A stretch of DNA of 64,000 bases from Pisaster brevispinus (lineage: Eukaryota; Echinodermata; Asteroidea; Forcipulatida; Asteriidae): NCBI GenBank assembly GCA_023634235.1, contig JAMKCF010000003.1:17392742-17456741 (forward strand). The letters are read 5' to 3'. The notes beneath the pieces are model-generated. The model was not told the DNA's origin. It did not search any database and was given only the letters and a program-made list of their open reading frames with translations. Positions 23,881 to 38,100 of the stretch are shown here, piece by piece. Positions within the stretch are counted from its first letter, which is position 1; each line of letters opens with the position of its first letter. The position numbers and the translations under genes are program-made.

Positions 23881-26697
23881 AACAAATAGCCCAGTGGTTG
23901 GGAGATAGTTTGTGGTGGGTCGGGACCACGGTTCGAATCCCGGCAGTGTTCTTGATTCACTTTTTCCTTTTTCTGAGTCTAAAGATTTGAATCGTGATTT
24001 CACATATGAGGTAGGAATTTCGCTTGTCTTTACGTGAAACAGATAGCCCAGAGGTTGGGAGATAGTTTCTGGTGGATCGGGACCACGGTTCGAATCCCGA
24101 CAAGGTGCTTGATTCACTTTTTCTTTTTTCAGAGTCTAAAGATTTGAATCATGATTTCACTTATGACGTATGAATTTCGCTTTTCTTTGCGTGGAACACA
24201 TAGCCCAGTGGTTCGGAGATAGTTTCTGGTGGATCGGGACCACGGTTCGAACCCCGACAAGGTACTTGATTCACTTTTTCTTTTTTCTGAGTCTAAGGAT
24301 TTGAATCATGATTTCACTTATGACGTATGAATTTCGCTTGTCTTTTCGTGGAACAGATAGCCCAGTGGTTGGGAGATAGTTTCTGGTGGATTGGACCCTG
24401 GTTCGAATCCCGGCAGTGTCCTTGATCTTTTTTTTCTTTGTTCTGAGTCTAAGGATTTGAATCATGATTTCACTTATGACGTATGAATTTCGCTTGTCTT
24501 TGCGTGGAAAACATAGCCCAGTGGTTGGGATATAGTTTCTGGTGGATCGGGACCACGGTTCGAATCCCAGCAAAGTCCTTGATTCACTTTTTCTTTTGTC
24601 TGAGTCTAAAGATTTGAATCATGATTTCACTTATGAGGTGAAAATTTTGCTTGTCTTTGCGTGGAACAGATAGCCCAGTGGATGGGAGATAGTTTCTGGT
24701 GGATCGGGATCCCGGTTCGAATTCCGGCGATTCCTTGATATACTTTTTCTTTTTTCTAAGTCTTTTAATTTGAATCATGATTTCACCTATGTGGTAGAAT
24801 TTCGCTTGTCTTTGCGTGGAACAGATAGCCAAGTGGTTGGGAGATAGTTTGTGGTGGGTCGGGACCACGGTTCGAATCCCGGCAGTGTTCTTGATTCACT
24901 TTTTCCTTTTTCTGAGTCTAAAGATTTGAATCGTGATTTCACTTATGAGGTAGGAATTTCGCTTGTCTTTACGTGAAACAGATAGCCCAGAGGTTTGGAG
25001 ATAGTTTCTGGTGGATCGGGACCACGGTTCGAATCCCGACAAGGTGCTTGATTCACTTTTTCTTTTTTCAGAGTCTAAAGATTTGAATCATGATTTCACT
25101 TATGACGTATGAATTTCGCTTTTCTTTGCGTGGAACACATAGCCCAGTGGTTCGGAGATAGTTTCTGGTGGATCGGGACCACGGTTCGAACCCCGACAAG
25201 GTACTTGATTCACTTTTTCTTTTTTCTGAGTCTAAGGATTTGAATCATGATTTCACTTATGACGTATGAATTTCGCTTGTCTTTTCGTGGAACAGATAGC
25301 CCAGTGGTTGGGAGATAGTTTCTGGTGGATTGGACCCTGGTTCGAATCCCGGCAGTGTCCTTGATCTTTTTTTTCTTTGTTCTGAGTCTAAGGATTTGAA
25401 TCATGATTTCACTTATGACGTATGAATTTCGCTTGTCTTTGCGTGGAAAACATAGCCCAGTGGTTGGGATATAGTTTCTGGTGGATCGGGACCACGGTTC
25501 GAATCCCAGCAAAGTCCTTGATTCACTTTTTCTTTTGTCTGAGTCTAAAGATTTGAATCATGATTTCACTTATGAGGTGAAAATTTTGCTTGTCTTTGCG
25601 TGGAACAGATAGCCCAGTGGATGGGAGATAGTTTCTGGTGGATCGGGATCCCGGTTCGAATCCCGGCGATTCCTTGATATACTTTTTCTTTTTTCTAAGT
25701 CTTTTAATTTGAATCATGATTTCACCTATGTGGTAGAATTTCGCTTGTCTTTGCGTGGAACAGATAGCCCAGTGGTTGGGAGATAGTTTGTGGTGGGTCG
25801 GGACCACGGTTCGAATCCCGGCAGTGTTCTTGATTCACTTTTTCCTTTTTCTGAGTCTAAAGATTTGAATCGTGATTTCACTTATGAGGTAGGAATTTCG
25901 CTTGTCTTTACGTGAAACAGATAGCCCAGAGGTTTGGAGATAGTTTCTGGTGGATCGGGACCACGGTTCGAATCCCGACAAGGTGCTTGATTCACTTTTT
26001 CTTTTTTCAGAGTCTAAAGATTTGAATCATGATTTCACTTATGACGTATGAATTTCGCTTTTCTTTGCGTGGAACACATAGCCCAGTGGTTCGGAGATAG
26101 TTTCTGGTGGATCGGGACCACGGTTCGAACCCCGACAAGGTACTTGATTCACTTTTTCTTTTTTCTGAGTCTAAGGATTTGAATCATGATTTCACTTATG
26201 ACGTATGAATTTCGCTTGTCTTTTCGTGGAACAGATAGCCCAGTGGTTGGGAGATAGTTTCTGGTGGATTGGACCCTGGTTCGAATCCCGGCAGTGTCCT
26301 TGATCTTTTTTTTCTTTGTTCTGAGTCTAAGGATTTGAATCATGATTTCACTTATGACGTATGAATTTCGCTTGTCTTTGCGTGGAAAACATAGCCCAGT
26401 GGTTGGGATATAGTTTCTGGTGGATCGGGACCACGGTTCGAATCCCAGCAAAGTCCTTGATTCACTTTTTCTTTTGTCTGAGTCTAAAGATTTGAATCAT
26501 GATTTCACTTATGAGGTGAAAATTTTGCTTGTCTTTGCGTGGAACAGATAGCCCAGTGGATGGGAGATAGTTTCTGGTGGATCGGGATCCCGGTTCGAAT
26601 CCCGGCGATTCCTTGATATACTTTTTCTTTTTTCTAAGTCTTTTAATTTGAATCATGATTTCACTCTTGAGGTAGGAATTTCGCTTGTCTTTGCGTG
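23881..26697 (+). repeat. 6-mer higher-order repeat, three copies of 939 bp
   Basis: Three consecutive copies at about 23,881, 24,820 and 25,759 have identical order and markers at a 939-bp offset. Markers include the GTGAAAATTTTGCTTG linker, the GGATTGGACCCTGG variant and CCAGCAAAGTCC after the B box. Copies two and three look almost identical by eye; copy one differs slightly at its left edge. A 100-residue antisense frame is repeated exactly at 24,271, 25,210 and 26,149, which illustrates the identity but is not taken as a gene. Confidence 0.88.
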
Positions 26698-29600
26698 GAA
26701 CAAATAGCCCAGTGGTTGGGAGATAGTTTGTGGTGGGTCGGGACCACGGTTCGAATCCCGGCAGTGTTCTTGATTCACTTTTTCCTTTTTCTGAGTCTAA
26801 AGATTTGAATCATGATTTCACCTATGTGGTAGAATTTCGCTTGTCTTTGCGTGGAACAGATAGCCCAGTGGTTGGGAGATAGTTTCTGGTGGATCGGGGT
26901 CCCGGTTCAAATCCCGGCAGGGTCATTGATTCACTTTTTTTTCTGAGTCTAAAGATTTGAATCGTGATTTCACTTATGAGGTAGGAATTTCGCTTGTCTT
27001 TACGTGAAACAGATAGCCCAGTGGATGGGAGATAGTTTCTGGTGGATCGGGATCCCGGTTCGAATCCCGGCGATTCCTTGATATACTTTTTCTTTTTTCT
27101 AAGTCTTTTAATTTGAATCATGGTTTCACTCTTGAGGTAGGAATTTCGCTTGTCTTTGCGTGGAACAAATAGCCCAGTGGTTGGGAGATAGTTTGTGGTG
27201 GGTCGGGACCACGGTTCGAATCCCGGCAGTGTTCTTGATTCACTTTTTCCTTTTTCTGAGTCTAAAGATTTGAATCATGATTTCACCTATGTGGTAGAAT
27301 TTCGCTTGTCTTTGCGTGGAACAGATAGCCCAGTGGTTGGGAGATAGTTTCTGGTGGATCGGGGTCCCGGTTCGAATCCCGGCAGGGTCATTGATTCACT
27401 TTTTTTTTCTGAGTCTAAAGATTTGAATCGTGATTTCACTTATGAGGTAGGAATTTCGCTTGTCTTTACGTGAAACAGATAGCCCAGTGGTTGGGAGATA
27501 GTTTCTGGTGGATCGGGACCACGGTTCGAATCCCGACAAGGTCCTTGATTCACTTTTTCTTTTTTCAGAGTCTAAAGATTTGAATCATGATTTCACTTAT
27601 GACATATGAATTTCGCTTTTCTTTGCGTGGATCACATAGCCCAGTGGTTCGGAGATAGTTTCTGGTGGATCGGGACCACGGTTCGAACCCCGACAAGGTA
27701 CTTGATTCACTTTTTCTTTTTTCTGAGTCTAAGGATTTGAATCATGATTTCACTTATGACGTATGAATTTCGCTTGTCTTTTCGTGGAACAGATAGCCCA
27801 GTGGTTGGGAGATAGTTTCTGGTGGATTGGACCCTGGTTCGAATCCCGGCAGTGTCCTTGATCTTTTTTTCTTTGTTCTGAGTCTAAGGATTTGAATCAT
27901 GATTTCACTTATGACGTATGAATTTCGCTTGTCTTTGCGTGGAAGACACAGCCCAGTGGTTGGGATATAGTTTCTGGTGAATCGGGACCACGGTTCGAAT
28001 CCCAGCAAAGTCCTTGATTCACTTTTTCTTTTGTCTGAGTCTAAAGATTTGAATCATGATTTCACTTATGAGGTGAAAATTTTGCTTGTTTTTGCGTGGA
28101 ACAGATAGCCCAGTGGTTGGGAGATAGTTTCTGGTGGATCGGGACCACGGTTCGAATCCCGACAAGGTCCTTGATTCACTTTTTTTTCAGAGTCTAAAGA
28201 TTTGAATCATGATTTTACTTATGAGGTAGGAATTTCGCTTGTCTTTGCGTGAAACGGATGGCCCAGTTGTTGGGAGATAGTTTCTGGTGGTTCGGGACCC
28301 CGGTTCGAATCCCGGCAGTGTCATTGATCTTATTTTTCTTTTTTTTCTGAGTCTAAGGATTTGAATCATGATTTCACTTATGACGTATGAATTTCGCTTT
28401 TCTTTGCGTGGAACACATAGCCCAGTGGTTCGGAGATAGTTTCTGGTGGATCAGGACCACGGTTCGAACCCCGACAAGGTACTTGTTTCACTTTTCTTTT
28501 TTCTGAGTCTAAGGATTTGAATCATGATTTCACTTATGACGTATGCATTTCGCTTGTCTTTTCGTGGAACACATAGCCCAGTGGTTCGGAGATAGTTTCT
28601 GGTGGATCGGGACCACGGTTCGAACCCCGACAAGGTCCTTGATTCACTTTTTCTTTTTTCTGAGTCTAAGGATTTGAATCATGATTTTACTAATGACGTA
28701 TGCATTTCGCTTGTCTTTTCGTGGAACAGATAGCCCAGTGGTTGGGAGATAGTTTCTAGTGGATTGGACCCTGGTTCGAATCCCTGCAGTGTCCTTGATC
28801 TTATTTTTCTTTTTTCTGAGTCTAAAGATTTGAATCATGATTTCACTTATGACATATGAATTTCGCTTGTCTTTGCGTGGAAAACATAGCCCAGTGGTTG
28901 GGATATAGTTTCTGGTGGATCGGGACCACGGTTCGAATCCCAGCAAAGGCCTTGATTCACTTTTTCTTTTTTCAGAGTCTAAAGATTTGAATCATGATTT
29001 TACTTATGAGGTAGGAATTTCGCTTGTCTTTGCGTGAAACGGATGGCCCAGTTGTTGGGAGATAGTTTCTGGTGGTTCGGGACCCCGGTTCGAATCCCGG
29101 CAGTGTCATTGATCTTATTTTTCTTTTTTTTCTGAGTCTAAGGATTTGAATCATGATTTCACTTATGACGTATGAATTTCGCTTGTCTTTACGTGAAACA
29201 GATAGCCCAGTGGTTGGGAGATAGTTTCTGGTGGATCGGGACCCCGGTTCGAATCCCGACAAGGTCCTAGATTCACTTTTTCTTTTTTCTAAGTCTTTAG
29301 ATTTGAATCATGATTTCACTTATGAGGTAGAAATTTCGCTTGTCTTTGCGTGGAACAAATAGCCCAGTTGTTGGGAGATAGTTTGTGGTGGATCGGGACC
29401 ATGGTTCGAATCCCGGCAGTGTTCTTGATTCACTTTTTCCTTTTTTTGAGTCTAAGGATTTGAATCATGATTTCACTTATGACGTATGAATTTCGCTTTT
29501 CTTTGCGTGGAACACATAGCCCAGTGGTTCGGAGATAGTTTCTGGTGGATCGGGACCACGGTTCGAACCCCGACAAGGTACTTGATTCACTTTTTCTTTT

Positions 29601-32100
29601 TTCTGAGTCTAAGGATTTGAATCATGATTTCACTTATGACGTATGAATTTCGCTTGTCTTTTCGTGGAACAGATAGCCCAGTGGTTGGGAGATAGTTTCT
29701 GGTGGATTGGACCCTGGTTCGAATCCCGGCAGTGTCCTTGATCTTTTTTTTCTTTGTTCTGAGTCTAAGGATTTGAATCATGATTTCACTTATGACGTAT
29801 GAATTTCGCTTGTCTTTGCGTGGAAAACATAGCCCAGTGGTTGGGATATAGTTTCTGGTGGATCGGGACCACGGTTCGAATCCCAGCAAAGTCCTTGATT
29901 CACTTTTTCTTTTGTCTGAGTCTAAAGATTTGAATCATGATTTCACTTATGAGGTGAAAATTTTGCTTGTCTTTGCGTGGAACAGATAGCCCAGTGGATG
30001 GGAGATAGTTTCTGGTGGATCGGGATCCCGGTTCGAATCCCGGCGATTCCTTGATATACTTTTTCTTTTTTCTAAGTCTTTTAATTTGAATCATGATTTC
30101 ACTCTTGAGGTAGGAATTTCGCTTGTCTTTTCGTGGAACAAATAGCCCAGTGGTTGGGAGATAGTTTGTGGTGGGTCGGGACCACGGTTCGAATCCCGGC
30201 AGTGTTCTTGATTCACTTTTTCCTTTTTCTGAGTCTAAAGATTTGAATCATGATTTCACCTATGTGGTAGAATTTCGCTTGTCTTTGCGTGGAACAGATA
30301 GCCCAGTGGTTGGGAGATAGTTTCTGGTGGATCGGGGTCCCGGTTCGAATCCCGGCAGGGTCATTGATTCACTTTTTGTTTCTGAGTCTAAAGATTTGAA
30401 TCGTGATTTCACTTATGAGGTAGGAATTTCGCTTGTCTTTACGTGAAACAGATAGCCCAGTGGATGGGAGATAGTTTCTGGTGGATCGGGATCCCGGTTC
30501 GAATCCCGGCGATTCCTTGATATACTTTTTCTTTTTTCTAAGTCTTTTAATTTGAATCATGGTTTCACTCTTGAGGTAGGAATTTCGCTTGTCTTTGCGT
30601 GGAACAAATAGCCCAGTGGTTGGGAGATAGTTTGTGGTGGGTCGGGACCACGGTTCGAATCCCGGCAGTGTTCTTGATTCACTTTTTCCTTTTTCTGAGT
30701 CTAAAGATTTGAATCATGATTTCACCTATGTGGTAGAATTTCGCTTGTCTTTGCGTGGAACAGATAGCCCAGTGGTTGGGAGATAGTTTCTGGTGGATCG
30801 GGGTCCCGGTTCGAATCCCGGCAGGGTCATTGATTCACTTTTTTTTTCTGAGTCTAAAGATTTGAATCGTGATTTCACTTATGAGGTAGGAATTTCGCTT
30901 GTCTTTACGTGAAACAGATAGCCCAGTGGTTGGGAGATAGTTTCTGGTGGATCGGGACCACGGTTCGAATCCCGACAAGGTCCTTGATTCACTTTTTCTT
31001 TTTTCAGAGTCTAAAGATTTGAATCATGATTTCACTTATGACGTATGAATTTCGCTTTTCTTTGCGTGGATCACATAGCCCAGTGGTTCGGAGATAGTTT
31101 CTGGTGGATCGGGACCACGGTTCGAACCCCGACAAGGTACTTGATTCACTTTTTCTTTTTTCTGAGTCTAAGGATTTGAATCATGATTTCACTTATGACG
31201 TATGAATTTCGCTTGTCTTTTCGTGGAACAGATAGCCCAGTGGTTGGGAGATAGTTTCTGGTGGATTGGACCCTGGTTCGAATCCCGGCAGTGTCCTTGA
31301 TCTTTTTTTTCTTTGTTCTGAGTCTAAGGATTTGAATCATGATTTCACTTATGACGTATGAATTTCGCTTGTCTTTGCGTGGAAAACACAGCCCAGTGGT
31401 TGGGATATAGTTTCTGGTGGATCGGGACCACGGTTCGAATCCCAGCAAAGTCCTTGATTCACTTTTTCTTTTGTCTGAGTCTAAAGATTTGAATCATGAT
31501 TTCACTTATGAGGTGAAAATTTTGCTTGTTTTTGCGTGGAACAGATAGCCCAGTGGTTGGGAGATAGTTTCTGGTGGATCGGGACCACGGTTCGAATCCC
31601 GACAAGGTCCTTGATTCACTTTTTTTTCAGAGTCTAAAGATTTGAATCATGATTTTACTTATGAGGTAGGAATTTCGCTTGTCTTTGCGTGAAACGGATG
31701 GCCCAGTTGTTGGGAGATAGTTTCTGGTGGTTCGGGACCCCGGTTCGAATCCCGGCAGTGTCATTGATCTTATTTTTTTTTTTTTTTCTGAGTCTAAGGA
31801 TTTGAATCATGATTTCACTTATGACGTATGAATTTCGCTTTTCTTTGCGTGGAACACATAGCCCAGTGGTTCGGAGATAGTTTCTGGTGGATCAGGACCA
31901 CGGTTCGAACCCCGACAAGGTACTTGTTTCACTTTTCTTTTTTCTGAGTCTAAGGATTTGAATCATGATTTCACTTATGACGTATGCATTTCGCTTGTCT
32001 TTTCGTGGAACACATAGCCCAGTGGTTCGGAGATAGTTTCTGGTGGATCGGGACCACGGTTCGAACCCCGACAAGGTCCTTGATTCACTTTTTCTTTTTT
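26025..32100 (+). repeat. 22-mer higher-order duplication, period ~3.44 kb
   Basis: About 2.64 kb from 26,025 to 28,660 recurs at 29,463 to 32,100, with an offset that drifts from 3,438 to 3,441 bp because of T-run length changes. The repeated block contains, in order, the GTGAAAATTTTGC type, the GGGGTCCCGG type, the GGATCACATAGCCC variant (27,629 and 31,069), the GGATTGGACCCTGG type and the AACGGATGGCCCAG type. About 0.8 kb between the two blocks (28,660-29,463) is made of related monomers in another order. Confidence 0.75.
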
Positions 32101-33245
32101 CTGAGTCTAAAGATTTGAATCATGACTTCACTTATGAGGTAGGAATTTCGCTTGTCTTTGCGTGGAACAGATAGCCCAGTGGTTGGGAGATAGTTTCTGG
32201 TAGATCGGGACCACGGTTCGAATCCCGACAAGGTCCTTGATTCACTTTTTTTTCAGAGTCTAAAGATTTGAATCATGATTTTACTTATGACGTATGCATT
32301 TCGCTTGTCTTTTCGTGGAACAGATACCCCAGTGGTTGGGAGATAGTTTCTGGTGGATTGGACCCTGGTTCGAATCCCTGCAGTGTCCTTGATCTTATTT
32401 TTCTTTGTTCTGAGTCTAAGGATTTGAATCATGATTTCACTTATGACGTATGAATTTCGCTTGTCTTTGCGTGGAAAACACAGCCCAGTGGTTGGGATAT
32501 AGTTTCTGGTGGATCGGGACCACGGTTCGAATCCCAGCAAAGTCCTTGATTCACTTTTTCTTTTGTCTGAGTCTAAAGATTTGAATCATGATTTCACTTA
32601 TGAGGTGAAAATTTTGCTTGTTTTTGCGTGGAACAGATAGCCCAGTGGTTGGGAGATAGTTTCTGGTGGATCGGGACCACGGTTCGAATCCCGACAAGGT
32701 CCTTGATTCACTTTTTTTTCAGAGTCTAAAGATTTGAATCATGATTTTACTTATGAGGTAGGAATTTCGCTTGTCTTTGCGTGAAATGGATGGCCCAGTT
32801 GTTGGGAGATAGTTTCTGGTGGTTCGGGACCCCGGTTTGAATCCCGGCAGTGTCATTGATCTTATTTTTCTTTTTTTTCTGAGTCTAAGGATTTGAATCA
32901 TGATTTCACTTATGACGTATGAATTTCGCTTTTCTTTGCGTGGAACACATAGCCCAGTGGTTCGGAGATAGTTTCTGGTGGATCAGGACCACGGTTCGAA
33001 CCCCGACAAGGTACTTGTTTCACTTTTCTTTTTTCTGAGTCTAAGGATTTGAATCATGATTTCACTTATGACGTATGCATTTCGCTTGTCTTTTCGTGGA
33101 ACACATAGCCCAGTGGTTCGGAGATAGTTTCTGGTGGATCGGGACCACGGTTCGAACCCCGACAAGGTCCTTGATTCACTTTTTCTTTTTTCTGAGTCTA
33201 AAGATTTGAATCATGACTTCACTTATGAGGTAGGAATTTCGCTTT
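31160..33245 (+). repeat. 7-mer higher-order duplication, period ~1,091 bp
   Basis: Markers at 31,448, 31,628 and 31,892 recur at 32,540, 32,719 and 32,983, an offset of 1,091-1,092 bp. The second copy carries private changes such as AATGGATGGCCC near 32,785 and GGTTTGAATCC near 32,834. The unit overlaps the end of the 3.44-kb repeat, so units of different size are nested. Confidence 0.75.
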
Positions 33246-35187
33246 TCTTTGCGTGGAACACATAGTCCAGTGGTTCGGAGATAGTTTCTGGTGGATCGGG
33301 ACCACGGTTCGAACCCCGACAAGGTACTTGTTTCACTTTTCTTTTTTCTGAGTCTAAGGATTTGAATCATGATTTCACTTATGACGTATGCATTTCGTTT
33401 GTCTTTTCGTGGAACACATAGCCCAGTGGTTCGGAGATAGTTTCTGGTGGATCGGGACCACGGTTCGAACCCCGACAAGGTCCTTGATTCACTTTTTTCT
33501 TTTTTCTGAGTCTAAGGATTTGAATCATGATTTCACTTATGACATATGAATTTCGCTTGTCTTTGCGTGGAAAACATAGCCCAGTGGTTGGGAGATAGTT
33601 TCTGGTGGATCGGGACCACGGTTCGAATCCCAGCAAAGTCCTTGATTCACTTTTTCTTTTTTCTGAGTCTAAAGATTTGAATCATGACTTCACTTATGAG
33701 GTAGGAATTTCGCTTGTTTTTGCGTGGAACAGATAGCCCAGTGTTTGGGATATAGTTTCTGGTGGATCGGGACCACGGTTCGAATCCCGACAAGGTCCTT
33801 GATTCACTTTTTCTTTTTTCAGAGTCTAAAGATTTGAATCATGATTTCACTTATGACGTATGAATTTCACTTTTCTTTGCGTGGAACACATAGCCCAGTG
33901 GTTGGGAGATAGTTTCTGGTGGATCGGGACCACGGTTCGAACCCCGACAAGGTACTTGATTCACTTTTTCTTTTTTATGAGTTTAAAGATTTGAATCATG
34001 ATTTCACTTATGACTTAGGAATTTCGCTTGTCTTTGCGTGGAACAGACAGCCCAGTGGTTAGGAGATAGTTTCTGGTGGATCGGGACCACGGTTCGAATC
34101 CCGACAAGGTCCTTGATTCACTTTTTTTTTTCAGAGTCTAAAGATTTGAATCATGATTTCACTTTTGAGTTAGGAATTTCGCTTGTCTTTGCGTGAAACG
34201 GATGGCCCAGTTGTTGGGAGATAGTTTCTGGTGGTTCGGGACCCCGGTTCGAATCCCGGCAGTGTCATTGATCTTATTTTTCTTTTTTTTCTGAGTCTAA
34301 GTATTTGAATCATGATTTCACTTATGACGTATGAATTTCGCTTTTCTTTGCGTGGAACACATAGCCCAGTGGTTCGGAGATAGTTTCTGGTGGATCGGGA
34401 CCACGGTTCGAACCCCGACAAGGTCCTAGATTCACTTTTTCTTTTTTCTGAGTCTAAGGATTTGAATAATGATTTCACTTATGTGGTACGAATTTCGCTT
34501 GTCTTTGCGTGGAAGAGATAGCCCAGTGGTTGGGAGATACTTTCTGGTGGATCGGGATCACGGTTCGAATCCCGGCAGGGTCCTTGATATACTTTTTCCT
34601 TTTTCTAAGTCTTTAAATTTGAATCATGATTTCACTCATGAGGTAGGAATTTCGCTTGTCTTTGCGTGGAACAGATAGCCCAGTGGTTGGGAGATAGTTT
34701 CTGGTGGATCGGGACCACGGTTCGAATCCCGGCAGTGTTCTTGATTTACTTTTTACTTTTTCTGAGTCTAAAGATTTGAATCATGATTTCACTTATGTGG
34801 TAGGAATGTTGCTTGTCTTTGCGTGGAACAGATAGCCCAGTGGATGGGAGATAGTTTCTGGTGGATCGGGATCCCGGTTCGAATCCCGGCGATTCCTTGA
34901 TTCACTTTTTCCTTTTTCTGAGTCTAAAGATTTGAATCATGATTTCACCTATGTGGTAGAATTTCGCTTGTCTTTGCGTAGAACAGATAGCCCAGTGGTT
35001 GGGAGATAGTTTCTGGTGGATCGGGGTCCTGATTCGAATCCCGGCAGGGTCATTGATTCACTTTTTTTTTCTGAGTCTAAAGATTTGAATCGTGATTTCA
35101 CTTATGAGGTAGGAATTTCGCTTGTCTTTACGTGAAACAGATAGCCCAGTGGTTGGGAGATAGTTTCTGGTGGATCGGGACCACGGT
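33245..35187 (+). repeat. Mixed satellite block between higher-order repeats
   Basis: Monomers of the neighbouring types occur here without a clear period. The part around 34,470-34,900 matches 23,370-23,780 closely, including the GTGGTACGAATTTCGC linker, GGAAGAGATAGCCC and GGAATGTTGCTTG, so a short block of the left domain has been copied into the right domain about 11.1 kb away. No gene was seen. Confidence 0.65.
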
Positions 35188-38100
35188 TCGAATCCCGACA
35201 AGGTCCTTGATTCACTTTTTCTTTTTTCAGAGTCTAAAGATTTGAATCATGATTTCACTTATGACGTATGAATTTCGCTTTTCTTTGCGTGGAACACATA
35301 GCCCAGTGGTTCGGAGATAGTTTCTGGTGGATCGGGACCACGGTTCGAACCCCGACAAGGTACTTGATTCACTTTTTCTGTTTTCTGAGTCTAAGGATTT
35401 GAATCATGATTTCACTTATGACGTATGAATTTCGCTTGTCTTTTCGTGGAACAGATAGCCCAGTGGTTGGGAGATAGTTTCTGGTGGATTGGACCCTGGT
35501 TCGAATACCGGCAGTGTCCTTGATCTTATTTTTCTTTGTTCTGAGTCTAAGGATTTGAATCATGATTTCACTTATGACGTATGAATTTCGCTTGTCTTTG
35601 CGTGGAAAACATAGCCCAGTGGTTGGGATATAGTTTCTGGTGGATCGGGACCACGGTTCGAATCCCAGCAAAGTCCTTGATTCACTTTTTCTTTTGTCTG
35701 AGTCTAAAGATTTGAATCATGATTTCACTTATGAGGTGAAAATTTTGCTTGTTTTTGCGTGGAACAGATAGCCCAGTGGTTGGGAGATAGTTTCTGGTGG
35801 ATCGGGACCACGATTCGAATCCCGACAAGGTCCTTGATTCACTTTTTTTTCAGAGTCTAAAGATTTGAACCATGATTTTACTTATGAGGTAGGAATTTCG
35901 CTTGTCTTTGCGTGAAACGGATGGCCCAGTTGTTGGGAGATAGTTTCTGGTGGTTCGGGACCCCGGTTCGAATCCCGGCAGTGTCATTGATCTTATTTTT
36001 CTTTTTTTCTGAGTCTAAGGATTTGAATCATGATTTCACTTATGACGTATGAATTTCGCTTTTCTTTGCGTGGAACACATAGCCCAGTGGTTCGGAGATA
36101 GTTTCTGGTGGATCGGGACCACGGTTCGAACCCCGACAAGGTACTTGTTTCACTTTTCTTTTTTTCTGAGTCTAAGGATTTGAATCATGATTTCACTTAT
36201 GACGTATGCATTTCGCTTGTCTTTTCGTGGAACACATAGCCCAGTGGTTCGGAGATAGTTTCTGGTGGATCGGGACCACGGTTCGAATCCCGACAAGGTC
36301 CTTGATTCACTTTTTCTTTTTTCAGAGTCTAAAGATTTGAATCATGATTTCACTTATGACGTATGAATTTCGCTTTTCTTTGCGTGGAACACATAGCCCA
36401 GTGGTTCGGAGATAGTTTCTGGTGGATCGGGACCACGGTTCGAACCCCGACAAGGTACTTGATTCACTTTTTCTTTTTTCTGAGTCTAAGGATTTGAATC
36501 ATGATTTCACTTATGACGTATGAATTTCGCTTGTCTTTTCGTGGAACAGATAGCCCAGTGGTTGGGAGATAGTTTCTGGTGGATTGGACCCTGGTTCGAA
36601 TACCGGCAGTGTCCTTGATCTTATTTTTCTTTGTTCTGAGTCTAAGGATTTGAATCATGATTTCACTTATGACGTATGAATTTCGCTTGTCTTTGCGTGG
36701 AAAACATAGCCCAGTGGTTGGGATATAGTTTCTGGTGGATCGGGACCACGGTTCGAATCCCAGCAAAGTCCTTGATTCACTTTTTCTTTTGTCTGAGTCT
36801 AAAGATTTGAATCATGATTTCACTTATGAGGTGAAAATTTTGCTTGTTTTTGCGTGGAACAGATAGCCCAGTGGTTGGGAGATAGTTTCTGGTGGATCGG
36901 GACCACGGTTCGAATCCCGACAAGGTCCTTGATTCACTTTTTTTTCAGAGTCTAAAGATTTGAACCATGATTTTACTTATGAGGTAGGAATTTCGCTTGT
37001 CTTTGCGTGAAACGGATGGCCCAGTTGTTGGGAGATAGTTTCTGGTGGTTCGGGACCCCGGTTCGAATCCCGGCAGTGTCATTGATCTTATTTTTCTTTT
37101 TTTCTGAGTCTAAGGATTTGAATCATGATTTCACTTATGACGTATGAATTTCGCTTTTCTTTGCGTGGAACACATAGCCCAGTGGTTCGGAGATAGTTTC
37201 TGGTGGATCGGGACCACGGTTCGAACCCCGACAAGGTACTTGTTTCACTTTTCTTTTTTTCTGAGTCTAAGGATTTGAATCATGATTTCACTTATGACGT
37301 ATGCATTTCGCTTGTCTTTTCGTGGAACACATAGCCCAGTGAGTCGGAGATAGTTTCTGGTGGATCGGGACCACGGTTCGAATCCCGACAAGGTCCTTGA
37401 TTCACTTTTTCTTTTTTCAGAGTCTAAAGATTTGAATCATGATTTCACTTATGACGTATGAATTTCGCTTTTCTTTGCGTGGAACACATAGCCCAGTGGT
37501 TCGGAGATAGTTTCTGGTGGATCGGGACCACGGTTCGAACCCCGACAAGGTACTTGATTCACTTTTTCTTTTTTCTGAGTCTAAGGATTTGAATCATGAT
37601 TTCACTTATGACGTATGAATTTCGCTTGTCTTTTCGTGGAACAGATAGCCCAGTGGTTGGGAGATAGTTTCTGGTGGATTGGACCCTGGTTCGAATCCCG
37701 GCAGTGTCCTTGATCTTATTTTTCTTTGTTCTGAGTCTAAGGATTTGAATCATGATTTCACTTATGACGTATGAATTTCGCTTGTCTTTGCGTGGAAAAC
37801 ATAGCCCAGTGGTTGGGATATAGTTTCTGGTGGATCGGGACCACGGTTCGAATCCCAGCAAAGTCCTTGATTCACTTTTTCTTTTGTCTGAGTCTAAAGA
37901 TTTGAATCATGATTTCACTTATGAGGTGAAAATTTTGCTTGTTTTTGCGTGGAACAGATAGCCCAGTGGTTGGGAGATAGTTTCTGGTGGATCGGGACCA
38001 CGGTTCGAATCCCGACAAGGTCCTTGATTCACTTTTTTTTCAGAGTCTAAAGATTTGAATCATGATTTTACTTATGAGGTAGGAATTTCGCTTGTCTTTG

